Source of the DNA: Frondihabitans australicus
GTDB lineage: Bacteria > Actinomycetota > Actinomycetes > Actinomycetales > Microbacteriaceae
Assembly: GCF_003634555.1 (NCBI RefSeq)
Contig: NZ_RBKS01000001.1
Coordinates: forward strand, 1,426,001 to 1,490,000
Direction of reading: 5' to 3'
DNA: 64,000 nt
The notes below the pieces were generated by a model, which was given only the letters and a program-made list of their open reading frames with translations, did not search any database and was not told the origin of the DNA. Shown one piece after another: positions 31,894 to 40,528 of the stretch. The position numbers and the translations under genes were made by a program. Each line of letters opens with the position of its first letter. The stretch's first letter is position 1.

Positions 31894-34020
31894 TCAGCGG
31901 GCGGGCTTCTTCTCGGGCGCAGGAGCAGCGCCACTCGCCCGCAGCGCACGGTAGTACTCCGCCGCCTCCGCCTGCCGGCCGGCCTCCGCACCCGTCGCGA
32001 TGGGCGCGCGCAGGTGCTCGGGAGCGAACCCGAACGCGTCGACGAGGTCGACGGCGTGCGGCCGGAGGCGGGGGAGCAGGCGGTCGTCGATGTAGTCGGT
32101 GATCGCCGTCGCGCGCTGCGCCGACAGGCGCCCGTGGATCAGGTACCAGGCCAGGTTCTTCTCGATCAGCGTGAGGCCGAAGAGGTCGCGCAGCCAGGTG
32201 AGCACGCGCCGCGTGGACTCATCGGCAACGCCGGCGAGAGCGTCGGTGAACGCCTCCCACTGCAGCAGCTCGGCGTGCGCGCGGGCCGCGTCGATGAGCT
32301 CGGACTGGTTGCGGTCGAAGAGCTTGGCGGCCTCGAGGGGCGTCAGCTTCGACGACGGGCGCAGGCGCGCGGCGAGCTCCGCCACCATCGTCTCGACGCG
32401 GCCGGCGAGCAGCTGCCGCTGGGTGTCCTCGTCGCGGACGTGCCCGACGGCGCGGGCGGTCTGGCCGAGATCGGAGACCGACTGCACGATGCGGCGCAGG
32501 CCAGACCGGTCGACCGACGTCTGCCCGACCTGCGTGGCGACCAGGGCCGCCTGCTGGCGGGCGTCTGCTCCTGCGAACCGCTTGCCGTAGTCGGTGAGCA
32601 GCCGCTTCGCGACCAGCTGCAGCAGCACGGTGTTGTCGCCCTCGAAGGTCGCGTAGACGTCGAGGTCGGCCCGGAGCTGCGTGAAGCGGTTCTCGGCGAG
32701 GAAGCCGGAGCCGCCGCAGGCCTCGCGGCATTCCTGCAGGATGTCGAGTGCCGCCCAGGTGCTGAGCGGCTTGAGGGCGGCGGCGAGGGTCTCCAGGTCT
32801 TGGCGGTCGTCGTCGGTGGCGTGCTCGCCCGAGAAGACGCCGTCGAAGGTCTCGAGCAGGCGCTCGTGCGCGAACGACATGGCGTACGTGGTGGCGAGGC
32901 GCGGCAGGAGCCGACGCTGGTGCCGCTGGTAGTCGAGGATCACCTCTTCCCTCGTCGGGTCCGCCGCCGTGAACTGCCGCCGCTCCGACCCGTACCGGAT
33001 CGCGATGGCGAGACCGAGCTTCGACGCCACGACCGCGGAGCCGTCGAGCGAGACGCGGCCCTGCACGAGCGTGCCGATCATCGTGAAGAAGCGGCGGCCG
33101 GGGCTGGCGATCGGCGACGAGTACGACCCGTCGGGCTCGACGTGGCCATAGCGGTCGAGGAGGTTGGTGCGCGGCACTCGCACGTGGTCGAAGTGGAGGC
33201 GGCCGTTGTCGATGCCGTTGAGGCCGCCCTTGCGGCCGTCGTCCTCGCCGCCGACGCCGGGGAGGAAGCCGTTCTCGTCGCGGATCGGCACGTAGAAGGC
33301 GTGGACGCCGTGGTTGACCCCGCCCGTGATGAGCTGGGCGAAGACGACGGCGGCGATACCGTGGATCGCGGCGTTGCCCAGGTAGTCCTTCCAGGCCGCG
33401 CGGAACGGCGTGTGGATCACCCACTCCTCGGCCTCGTCGTCGTAAGTGGCCGTCGTGCCGATCGACGCAACGTCCGACCCGTGACCCGTCTCGGTCATGG
33501 CGAAGGCGCCGGGCACGTCGAGGTTCATGATGCCGGGCAGGAGCCGCTCGTGGTGCTCCTCGGTGCCGAGGTGGAGCACCGCCGAGCCGAAGAGGCCCCA
33601 CTGCACACCGGCCTTGATCTGCAGCGACGGGTCGGCGCTCACGAACTCCTCGAACGCGGCCACGTTGCCGCCGTGGTCGTCGCCGCCGCCGAGGTGCTTC
33701 GGGAACGCCCGGAGCACGGCGTTCCTGCGCAGCAGCTCGTGCATCTGGTCGAGGCAGCGCTGGCGCATCTCGGCGAGGCTGAGCTCGGGGTCCTGGTGGA
33801 ACGCGCTGTCCCGCAGGAGCTCGCGGGAGTGCTTCCGGGCGTCGGCCCACCGCCCCAGCAGGTACTCGCCGAGCCAGGCCGTGTCGATGCGGGCGACGGT
33901 GCCCGCGGTGGGTGCGGGGGCGGACGGTCGCGCGCCCTCGGGCGTGGGGTCGGCGGGGGAGTGCGGGGCTCCTGCGCCCTGGTTGTTCACTGGAGCGGGA
34001 GCGTCGTCGAGGCGGGTCAT
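31894..34020 (-). CDS. acyl-CoA oxidase family flavoprotein
   Basis: A 708-residue FAD enzyme of the ACOX group, which performs the first step of fatty acid beta-oxidation with transfer of electrons to oxygen. Evidence is the length (about 300 residues longer than acyl-CoA dehydrogenases), FAMTETGHGSDVASIGTTATYD (about 190-211), the FAD-contacting segment near HFDHVRVPRTNLLDRYG (about 275) and the second half with CREACGGSGFLAENR (about 440) and FEGDNTVLLQLVAKRLL. ATG at 34020 has AAGGA about 10 bases upstream; the GTG at 34053 has none and is rejected. The last residues are lysine/proline-rich. Monocistronic by context. Confidence 0.9.
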   Translation of the reverse strand: MTRLDDAPAPVNNQGAGAPHSPADPTPEGARPSAPAPTAGTVARIDTAWLGEYLLGRWADARKHSRELLRDSAFHQDPELSLAEMRQRCLDQMHELLRRNAVLRAFPKHLGGGDDHGGNVAAFEEFVSADPSLQIKAGVQWGLFGSAVLHLGTEEHHERLLPGIMNLDVPGAFAMTETGHGSDVASIGTTATYDDEAEEWVIHTPFRAAWKDYLGNAAIHGIAAVVFAQLITGGVNHGVHAFYVPIRDENGFLPGVGGEDDGRKGGLNGIDNGRLHFDHVRVPRTNLLDRYGHVEPDGSYSSPIASPGRRFFTMIGTLVQGRVSLDGSAVVASKLGLAIAIRYGSERRQFTAADPTREEVILDYQRHQRRLLPRLATTYAMSFAHERLLETFDGVFSGEHATDDDRQDLETLAAALKPLSTWAALDILQECREACGGSGFLAENRFTQLRADLDVYATFEGDNTVLLQLVAKRLLTDYGKRFAGADARQQAALVATQVGQTSVDRSGLRRIVQSVSDLGQTARAVGHVRDEDTQRQLLAGRVETMVAELAARLRPSSKLTPLEAAKLFDRNQSELIDAARAHAELLQWEAFTDALAGVADESTRRVLTWLRDLFGLTLIEKNLAWYLIHGRLSAQRATAITDYIDDRLLPRLRPHAVDLVDAFGFAPEHLRAPIATGAEAGRQAEAAEYYRALRASGAAPAPEKKPAR

Positions 34021-34177
34021 CTGCGCTGATTCCTTCTTTCGCGTCGTCGTCACGTGGAACGCTAGATCGCGCCGGGCGCGCGTGCGAAATCGCTCGTAGC
34101 CCGCCCACCAAGCGACCTGGTTCGGCTCGTCTCGCCTTTGTGGGAACCCTCCATGCCCGTCGTCCGCGCACGCGAAG

Positions 34178-34209
34178 CGGCCCGCCCGAGCGGAAGCTCG
34201 GACGGGCCG
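34178..34209 (-). terminator. terminator downstream of the S53 peptidase gene
   Basis: Two nested stems, CGGCCCG with CGGGCCG and CCGAGC with GCTCGG, around a GGAA loop. It starts 20 bases past the S53 stop. The stem is strong and the downstream T content is low. Confidence 0.7.
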
Positions 34210-34228
34210 TCTCAGTGGGTGGTGCAGG

Positions 34229-36229
34229 TTACCGCTTCTTGGTCAGCGACTTGACCGCCGCGAAGAAGTTCGGACCGTTGGGGGTGCCGACGCCGGTCTC
34301 GTCGTCGTAGCCCTTCGTGTCGTGAAGGGTGGTCGACTGGACGTCGATCGTCTGCACCTTGTACGTCTTGCCCGCCGAGTTGTCGACTCCGTTGACGAAG
34401 TCGGTGCGCACCTGGGCGATCGGCGACTTCGGGGCGACGATGTCGTGGATCGCGCTGGTACCGAGCATCTTGTAGTACAGCGGGTTCACGAATCCGAGCG
34501 TGCGGTGCGAGTACTGCGACGCGACCGCCAGCACACCGGCGAGGAGCGGGGACGAGAGGCTGGTGCCGCCGATCCGGTACTCGTCGTAGTACGTGCCGTC
34601 CGCGAACGCCTGGGTCTCGCCGACCAGCATGCCCGTGTTCGGGTCGCCGACCATCGAGATGTCCGGCACGGCGCGCATCGGCGTCGTTCCGAAGGCCTCC
34701 GAGACCGACGTGGGCACGACCCCCTTCTGGTAGAAGGGCTGCGTGAACAGCGTCGACGTTCCGCCGCCGCCACCCGACGAGTACGTGCCGGGCAGGGTGC
34801 CCCAGCCGGACGACGAGAGAGGTGCGGAGTACGACGACTGCCAGCCGTACTCGCCCTGCCACTGGCTCTTCGAGTTGATCAGCACGCTCGTGCCGCCGAC
34901 ACCGGTGACGTAGGGCAGGTCGCTCGGGAACCCGACGGTCTTGGCCGAGAGGTTCGTGCCACCGGCCGTGCCGTCGCCGTCGTCGCCCGACGAGAAGGTG
35001 ACGGAGATGCCGGTGAGGGCCGCCTCGGTCGAGTACTGCTCGTAGAAGTCGACGTACGACTGGCCGAGGTCGGCGATGTCGTCGATGCCCTCACTCCAGG
35101 AGTTCGTGATGATGTCGGCGACGTGGTTGTCGATCGACGCGGCCCAGGCCTCGTCGAGACCGGTCGAGCAGTCCTGCGCACCGACGTAGACGATCTTCGC
35201 GCCGGGAGCCATGGCGTGCACGGCCTCGACGTCGAGGGTCTCCTCGCCGTACCAGCCGCTGGCACCGCACTCGGAGTCGGCGGTCAGGTCGTACTGGTCG
35301 GGCCCGGGCGTGATCTGCGTGAACTGGCCCTTCGAGTAGCCGGGCTGGCCCTGACGCTTGGCGTAGAGGGCGGCGTCCTGAGCGATCGTCGGCGCGGCGT
35401 ACGCGTCGGTGATCGCCACGGTCACGCCCTTGCCGGTGTAGCCCGCCTTGATGAGCGACGACTCGCCGTAGGCGCCCTGGAGCTGAGCCGAGCCGTAGCC
35501 GCAGACCGCGTACGGGGCCTTCTTGCCGTAGGCGTCGGGCTTGTTCGAGGCGACCTGCTGGCCGTAGTAGGCAGAGCAGGGCTGAACGCCGTAGCGCGCG
35601 CCGGCGGGCGGCCCGGGGAGGGTCTCGGCCGGCTTCTTGTAGGTGACCGCCTGGTCGAGGCCGATGACCCCGTTGACGCTGCTGACGACCGTGGCCGGCG
35701 TGCCGTCGGGGAGCGAGAGCGTCGTCGTGTTCGTCTGCACGGTCTTGCCCTGGTACGAGTAGTTCTTCAGCGACGTGCCGAAGGTCTTCTCGACCTGCGC
35801 CGTGGTGCCGGTCGCGGTCACGTACATGCCGCTCGAGAGCGTCGTGCCGAGCGAGAAGCCCTGCGACGTGAGCCACGACTGCACCGACTTCACGCTGGCC
35901 GCGGTGGGGGCGTACGTCGCCTTGAACTGCGCGTTGGTGAGGTACTTGCCGTAGCTGGCGCTCGACGGGTTCGAGACGGCCGCGACCTGCGCGTTCGCCT
36001 GCGCCGTGTTGCGCATGTTGAGCAGGATGCCGAAGGTCACCTTCGACGCCGACGAGGGCGTCGAGACGGCTTTCGCGTGACTCAGCCAGTGAGGCGAGGA
36101 GTCAGGGATGGCGTGCCTGGTCGCAACGGCGCTGGCCGGAGACGCGACGACGCTCGAGAGAGCGATCGCGGTCGCGGCAGCGGCGAGCGCTGCGAGCACG
36201 GGACGGATACGGCGAGAATTAGAGCTCAC
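34229..36229 (-). CDS. secreted S53 family serine-carboxyl peptidase (sedolisin/kumamolisin type) with propeptide
   Basis: A 666-residue exported protease. Signal peptide about residues 1-36 (R-R-I-R then a hydrophobic core, cleavage after A-S-A). Pro-kumamolisin activation domain about 55-190. The catalytic domain has Glu and Asp in YGEETLDVEAVHAM (about 330), the oxyanion Asp in TFSSGDDGDG (about 415) and the nucleophile Ser in GGTSLSSPLLAGVLAVA (about 558), the S53 triad. The C-terminal GYDDETGVGTPNG supplies calcium ligands. Such enzymes are active at acidic pH and probably provide peptides outside the cell. GTG start behind GGGGG. The two-component system genes lie upstream on the same strand, and the gap carries palindromes. 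Confidence 0.93.
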   Translation of the reverse strand: MSSNSRRIRPVLAALAAAATAIALSSVVASPASAVATRHAIPDSSPHWLSHAKAVSTPSSASKVTFGILLNMRNTAQANAQVAAVSNPSSASYGKYLTNAQFKATYAPTAASVKSVQSWLTSQGFSLGTTLSSGMYVTATGTTAQVEKTFGTSLKNYSYQGKTVQTNTTTLSLPDGTPATVVSSVNGVIGLDQAVTYKKPAETLPGPPAGARYGVQPCSAYYGQQVASNKPDAYGKKAPYAVCGYGSAQLQGAYGESSLIKAGYTGKGVTVAITDAYAAPTIAQDAALYAKRQGQPGYSKGQFTQITPGPDQYDLTADSECGASGWYGEETLDVEAVHAMAPGAKIVYVGAQDCSTGLDEAWAASIDNHVADIITNSWSEGIDDIADLGQSYVDFYEQYSTEAALTGISVTFSSGDDGDGTAGGTNLSAKTVGFPSDLPYVTGVGGTSVLINSKSQWQGEYGWQSSYSAPLSSSGWGTLPGTYSSGGGGGTSTLFTQPFYQKGVVPTSVSEAFGTTPMRAVPDISMVGDPNTGMLVGETQAFADGTYYDEYRIGGTSLSSPLLAGVLAVASQYSHRTLGFVNPLYYKMLGTSAIHDIVAPKSPIAQVRTDFVNGVDNSAGKTYKVQTIDVQSTTLHDTKGYDDETGVGTPNGPNFFAAVKSLTKKR

Positions 36230-36295
36230 TTATGCCCCCGTTAAGGATGGTGTGGGAATCCGCCGAGAATCTCGGTGTGCTGTGTACCCTCCACC

Positions 36296-36345
36296 CCCCG
36301 TACGGGGCACGTCAAGTCCCCCTTAACTCCTACCGGGGTACAGTT
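36296..36345. promoter_or_regulatory. G/C-run palindromes upstream of the S53 peptidase gene
   Basis: CCCCGTACGGGG at 36296-36307 is a perfect 12-base palindrome. CCCCCTTAA (about 36317-36326) and, on the minus strand, ACCCCGAAACTGTACCCCGG follow within 45 bases, and CCGAGATTCTCGG lies between them and the gene. ACCCCGAA is shared with the region upstream of the glycan operon at 3164-3905. Probable regulator-binding area. Confidence 0.5.
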
Positions 36346-36352
36346 TCGGGGT

Positions 36353-37060
36353 TCATTCCTGGCTGACGAGCCCGTTCTCGTAGGCGAAGATCACGAGTTG
36401 CACGCGGTCGCGAAGGTGCAGTTTCTGCAGGATTCGAGAGACGTGGCTCTTCACGGTGGCGTCGCTCAGCTGCCGCTGGGCGGCGATCTCGTTGTTGCTG
36501 AGACCGGAGGCGAGGAGGGCGAAGATGTCCCGTTCGCGCACGGTGAGCTCTCCGAGGGCATCGGTGTCGATCCGCGGGGTGCGGCGGGCGAAGCGCTCGA
36601 CGAGGCCGTTCATCATCGACGGCGCGACGACGGCCGACCCCGCGTGGACGGTGCGGATCGCGGCGAGGAGGAACTCCGGGTCGGCGTTCTTGAGCAGGAA
36701 TCCGGAGGCGCCGGCCTGGATCGCCTGGAACGCCTTGTCGTTGAGCTCGAAGGTGGTGAGGACGACGATGCGGGCCGGGGGGCTCGCGGCAGCCGGGGTG
36801 CCGGGCGACGGGGCCTCGTCGAGGGCGGGGGAGGGGGCGGACGTCAGGATCCTGCTCGTCGCCTCGACACCCGACACGCGGGGCATCTCGAGGTCCATCA
36901 GGATGAGGTCGACGGGCTCGTCGGTCTGCCGCTGGATGGCCTCGGCGCCGTCGGAGGCCTCCCAGACGACCTCGAAGTCGTCCTGCGACTCGATGATCAT
37001 GCGGATGCCGGCGCGGAAGAGCGGCTGGTCGTCGGCGAGGCCGATCCGGATGGCGGTCAC
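36353..37060 (-). CDS. LuxR/NarL-type two-component response regulator
   Basis: A 235-residue response regulator. The receiver domain has the acidic pair in LADDQPLFRAG (residues 8-18), phospho-acceptor Asp about 56 in LMDLEMPRVSG, the Thr in VVLTTFE and the Lys in FLLKNAD. A roughly 22-residue proline/alanine/serine-rich insertion sits between helix 3 and strand 4, which is unusual for a receiver. The C-terminal LuxR HTH is ELTVRERDIFALLASGLSNNEIAAQRQLSDATVKSHVSRILQKL in consensus positions. Its GTG overlaps the kinase stop (GTGA). It may control the adjacent S53 peptidase gene; this is inferred from position. Confidence 0.92.
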   Translation of the reverse strand: MTAIRIGLADDQPLFRAGIRMIIESQDDFEVVWEASDGAEAIQRQTDEPVDLILMDLEMPRVSGVEATSRILTSAPSPALDEAPSPGTPAAASPPARIVVLTTFELNDKAFQAIQAGASGFLLKNADPEFLLAAIRTVHAGSAVVAPSMMNGLVERFARRTPRIDTDALGELTVRERDIFALLASGLSNNEIAAQRQLSDATVKSHVSRILQKLHLRDRVQLVIFAYENGLVSQE

Positions 37061-38265
37061 TCGTGGCCTCCTGGGGCTCGGGGGATGCGGGCGTTCACGA
37101 CGTAGCCGCGTTCGCCGTCGGTGCGTGGCCCGGCGGTGACACGGCCGCCGACGAGCCGGACGCGCTCGTTCATGCCGGCGACGCCGTGGCCGTGGTGGGC
37201 GGGGGAGTCGTCGACCAGCCCGGCGCCCTCGCTCTCGGTGGTGCGGGAGTCGACGACGACCTCGGCGGCGCCCCAGTCGAGCCGCAGGTCGACCACGGTG
37301 CCCGGGCCGCCGTGCTTGAGGGCGTTGGTGAGCGCCTCCTGCACCACCCGGTAGAGCGCCAGGTCTTCCGCGGTCGAGAGGGCGAAACGGGTGCCGGTCT
37401 CGCTGAACCGCAGCTCGAGGCCGGAGGAGCGCATGGAGTCGAGCATCCGGTCGAGGTCGGCGACGCCGAGGGTGCCGTGGTGCTCGCCGGTGCCCTTGAG
37501 CACACTCAGCAGCTCGCTCACGTCGTCGAGGGCATCGCGAGCGGAGCGGTTGATGACGCCGAGCGCCTCGGTGGCGGCCGCCGGGTTCTTGGCGACGGCA
37601 TAGCGCGCTCCGTCGGACTGCGCGATGATCACGGCGAGGGAGTGCCCGATGGCGTCGTGCATCTCGCGGGTGATGCGGGTGCGCTCGGTCTCCTGGGCGA
37701 CGCGGAGCTCGGCGCGCAGGAGCTCCTGCTCGCGCTCGGACCGCTCGAGGCGTTCGTCGATGAACGCGCGCCGCACCCTGGTGACCGCGCCGAGCAGCCA
37801 GAACAGCGCGAGCGAGGCCGCGATCACGCCGGCGACGCCGGTGAAGTAGAGGACGCGCGAGACGGCCTCCTGCCCGTGGCTGGCCTCGGGTGGCAGGAAG
37901 AGCCCGGTGATCAGGACGAGCTTCGCGCTGCCGACGACGCCGCCGAGGATGCTCGAGGCCAGGCCGAGCCGACGGACGGCGGGCTCGTCGGCGAGGCTGG
38001 TGGCGAAGATGACCGCGGCGACCATGACGTTGCCGTTGATGAACGACGGCAGGATCACCAGCTGCGTGATCGCTCCGACCCAGGCGACGGCGAGCGCGAG
38101 CCCGGGGGAGCGGCGGCGGAACACGAGGGCGAACGCGAACAGGGCGTCGACCGGGAGGGTCTCCCAGCCGGTGCGCGTGACGTCGAGCGCCGCGAAGAAC
38201 AGCAGGGCGACGACGCCGACGAGCACGTCGACCACCATCGGCCTGCGTTCGAGCGAGTTCCACAC
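37057..38265 (-). CDS. sensor histidine kinase (HisKA_3 / NarL-type)
   Basis: A 402-residue membrane kinase. Five or six transmembrane helices occupy residues ~10-170 without a large external domain, so sensing is probably within or at the membrane. A short coiled-coil leads to the dimerisation/phospho-acceptor motif REMHDAIGHSLAVI (His about 203). The ATPase domain has the N box ALTNALKHGGPG (about 315) and G1 HHGHGVAGMNERV (about 365). Paired with the downstream response regulator by a GTGA overlap. Signal unknown. Confidence 0.92.
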   Translation of the reverse strand: MWNSLERRPMVVDVLVGVVALLFFAALDVTRTGWETLPVDALFAFALVFRRRSPGLALAVAWVGAITQLVILPSFINGNVMVAAVIFATSLADEPAVRRLGLASSILGGVVGSAKLVLITGLFLPPEASHGQEAVSRVLYFTGVAGVIAASLALFWLLGAVTRVRRAFIDERLERSEREQELLRAELRVAQETERTRITREMHDAIGHSLAVIIAQSDGARYAVAKNPAAATEALGVINRSARDALDDVSELLSVLKGTGEHHGTLGVADLDRMLDSMRSSGLELRFSETGTRFALSTAEDLALYRVVQEALTNALKHGGPGTVVDLRLDWGAAEVVVDSRTTESEGAGLVDDSPAHHGHGVAGMNERVRLVGGRVTAGPRTDGERGYVVNARIPRAPGGHE

Positions 38266-38328
38266 GGGTGCAACGCTACTGGTCGCCGATCCGGCGCACC
38301 TGCGCGGCGAGCCGCCCGACCCGCCGTG

Positions 38329-39696
38329 TCACCAGTCCAGGTGAGCACCGCTGAGGCTCGCCACGACGGCACCCGAGCGCGCGTCGACGACGAGGGTCGT
38401 CGGCGAGACCGGCACGGGGTCGATGGTGTACCCGTCGGCGGGGCTCGACGCCGGTGCGGTCACGACGACGGCGAACTCGCCGTTGGGCGACGCCTCGACG
38501 GCGACGACCCGCGTGCCCGCGATCGGCGCGTAGAGGGAGCGGCCTTGTACGACGACTCGGCCGCCCTCGATCCGGGCCGCGCCGCCGACGACGCTCGCTC
38601 CCGCCTCCCCGTTGAGCCGGGCCGAGACCGAGGGCGCAGGATCCGAGACGGCGCTCGCCCGCCCGCCGAGCGACAGGTCCACCCTCTCCACGTCCCCACC
38701 CGCGACACGGGCCACGACCACGGGTGCGCCGGCGGTCATGAACCACGACGTGGCCGACACCGGCCGGTGTCCCGGGCCGAGGAGGCGTGTGGCCAGGTGG
38801 TTGCCCGAGAGGGGGATCGTGTAAAGGGGCGTGGTGGCGCCGGGCCGCCGGGGCGTTCCGCCTGCTCCTGCGGCCGTCCAGCCGAAGACGACGACGCCGG
38901 TCGGCGGGTCGACCGCGAAGCTCGTGACGGTGCCCGCGCCGGGCAGCACCAGCTTCTCGGTGGTGCCGTCGCTGCGGGCGACGAGCGAGATGGTCGACAG
39001 TCCTGCCTGCTCGGTGACGACGACGAGGTCGTCGCCGACCTGCCCGAACGCCTGGATGCCGCGGGCCCGGTAGACCACGGGACGACCCGGCGAGCGGAGG
39101 TCGGCCCGGACGATCTGGTCGACGCCGCCGGGGTTCCTGACCAGGGCGAGCACCGAGGCCGAGGCCGTCGTGAAGTGCGTGGTGAGGGTCGACGCCCGCG
39201 ATCCGTCGACGCTCGTCACCCCGTCGACGCGGATCGTGTAGCGCGTCGAGTACGCGAGGCGATCGGTGAACTGGACGGCGACGACGGTGCCGACCGTCTG
39301 CACGGTGAACGGGACGTCGGGGGTGACGGTCACCTGCGAGCGCGCGACGTGCGAGACGGCGGTGGCGACGAAGAGGCGGGCCTGCTGCCCGGGATCCTGC
39401 GTCACCGCGGTGGTGTCGACCTGGGTCTGGTCGAGCTTCGGGCCCTGCTGCTGGCTCACCACGACGAATCCGGCGCAGAGCAGGGCGAGCACCACGATGG
39501 TGCCGACGAGGAATCGACGGAACGACGTCTCGGCCGTCACACGCGTCCGGCGGGCCGGGGGCGCGGGGCGCGGGATCTCCGTCGATTCTGCGGCCACCTC
39601 GGTGGGAGCAGGCGTGCGCGCGGCCCAGGCGGCCCAGGCGTCGTCGGCGTCGTCGGCGCCCGCGGCGCCGTCCGGCTCAGTAGAGGTAGGGGTCAT
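38329..39696 (-). CDS. membrane-anchored protein with Ig-like domain and beta-propeller-like region
   Basis: A 455-residue protein I do not recognise by name. Residues 1-60 are proline/alanine-rich and cytosolic, followed by one transmembrane helix (about 65-84). Outside, residues ~115-180 resemble the SbsA-type Ig-like domain (VAVQFTDRLAYSTRYTIRVDGVTSVDGSRAS). The rest consists of repeated short strands (VGDDLVVVTE, GTVTSFAVDPPTGVVVFGW, GGDVERVDLSLGG, NGEFAVVVTAP) suggesting a beta-propeller. It overlaps the preceding YcgQ-like gene by 20 bases, so it belongs to that operon and may be its extracellular partner. Confidence 0.75.
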   Translation of the reverse strand: MTPTSTEPDGAAGADDADDAWAAWAARTPAPTEVAAESTEIPRPAPPARRTRVTAETSFRRFLVGTIVVLALLCAGFVVVSQQQGPKLDQTQVDTTAVTQDPGQQARLFVATAVSHVARSQVTVTPDVPFTVQTVGTVVAVQFTDRLAYSTRYTIRVDGVTSVDGSRASTLTTHFTTASASVLALVRNPGGVDQIVRADLRSPGRPVVYRARGIQAFGQVGDDLVVVTEQAGLSTISLVARSDGTTEKLVLPGAGTVTSFAVDPPTGVVVFGWTAAGAGGTPRRPGATTPLYTIPLSGNHLATRLLGPGHRPVSATSWFMTAGAPVVVARVAGGDVERVDLSLGGRASAVSDPAPSVSARLNGEAGASVVGGAARIEGGRVVVQGRSLYAPIAGTRVVAVEASPNGEFAVVVTAPASSPADGYTIDPVPVSPTTLVVDARSGAVVASLSGAHLDW

Positions 39697-40528
39697 GCGG
39701 CTGCGCGACCTTCGTGACGGCGGTGGGGACGACGGCGATCGGCGACTGCCCGACCGCAGGGTTGGCGCCGAAGCCGCCCTTTACCGTGACCCACTCGTCC
39801 TTCTTCAGCGACTGCTGCCAGTTCGGGTCGTAGACGGTCAGCCCGACAGGCTGCGCGTCGACGGCGCAGCAGGTGATGACGAACCTCGTGACGACGAAGG
39901 TGTCCCTCGGATCGGTGGTCGACGCGGCGATGAACCCGGTGACGTCGACGGCCTTTCCGGCGTAGTCGCCGAGGCTCGTCGACTGCCGCAGGCGCGTCGC
40001 CCAGTCGAGCACGGTGTACTTCGCGGTGGCCCCGCCCGACGCGGTCGCGGCCGAGCCGCCCGAGGCGCCGAGCGAGAGGGTCGAGGCGCCGACGTCGCGC
40101 GTGCCCGCTGTCACGCTCGAGAGGGTGGCCGGCGGCAGCACGACCAGGGCGACCGCCACGCCGACCGTCACCACCGCCCCGATCAGGCCCAGGAGCCGGC
40201 GCCCGCCGCGCACCCCGCGCCCACTCGCCGTGCGGTCGCCGCCGCCCCCGAGGTCCGCCCCCGAATCGTCGTGCTCGCCGTCGTCGGGCCCGTGCTCGTG
40301 CCCCGCGTCGCGATCGCCGACCGCGAGGGCTCCGAGCGCCAGGATCATCCCCAGCACCACGAGCGCCACCGTGAACACGACGTAGCGCGGGTGGATGTAG
40401 AGGATGAGGCGGCCGGTGCCCGCGAGCCAGAGCGTCGCCGTGCCGATGGCGAGGGTGAGCGCCACCCCCTGCCAGCGGTCGGCGAGGGCTCGGAGCGAGA
40501 GCCCGGGCGTGGGCCGCGTGTCAGCCAA
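39677..40528 (-). CDS. TIGR03943/YcgQ-like membrane protein
   Basis: A 283-residue protein with two N-terminal transmembrane helices, a histidine/aspartate-rich cytosolic loop (HEHGPDDGEHDDSG about 76), a third helix (about 110-132) and a C-terminal extracytoplasmic domain. The latter has VDVTGFIAASTTDPRDTFVVTRFVITCCAVDAQPVG, in which the Cys-Cys pair and the preceding pattern match the UPF0703/YcgQ family. The family is almost always paired with a UPF0718 permease, encoded immediately upstream (8-base overlap). The apparent start is TTG. Function is unknown; metal handling is often suspected because of the Cys and His clusters. Confidence 0.85.
   Translation of the reverse strand: MADTRPTPGLSLRALADRWQGVALTLAIGTATLWLAGTGRLILYIHPRYVVFTVALVVLGMILALGALAVGDRDAGHEHGPDDGEHDDSGADLGGGGDRTASGRGVRGGRRLLGLIGAVVTVGVAVALVVLPPATLSSVTAGTRDVGASTLSLGASGGSAATASGGATAKYTVLDWATRLRQSTSLGDYAGKAVDVTGFIAASTTDPRDTFVVTRFVITCCAVDAQPVGLTVYDPNWQQSLKKDEWVTVKGGFGANPAVGQSPIAVVPTAVTKVAQPHDPYLY

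Noticed and set aside
34021-34053. Upstream GTG as start of the acyl-CoA oxidase
   Set aside because: No ribosome binding site, adds an unconserved polar leader; the ATG at 34020 has AAGGA.
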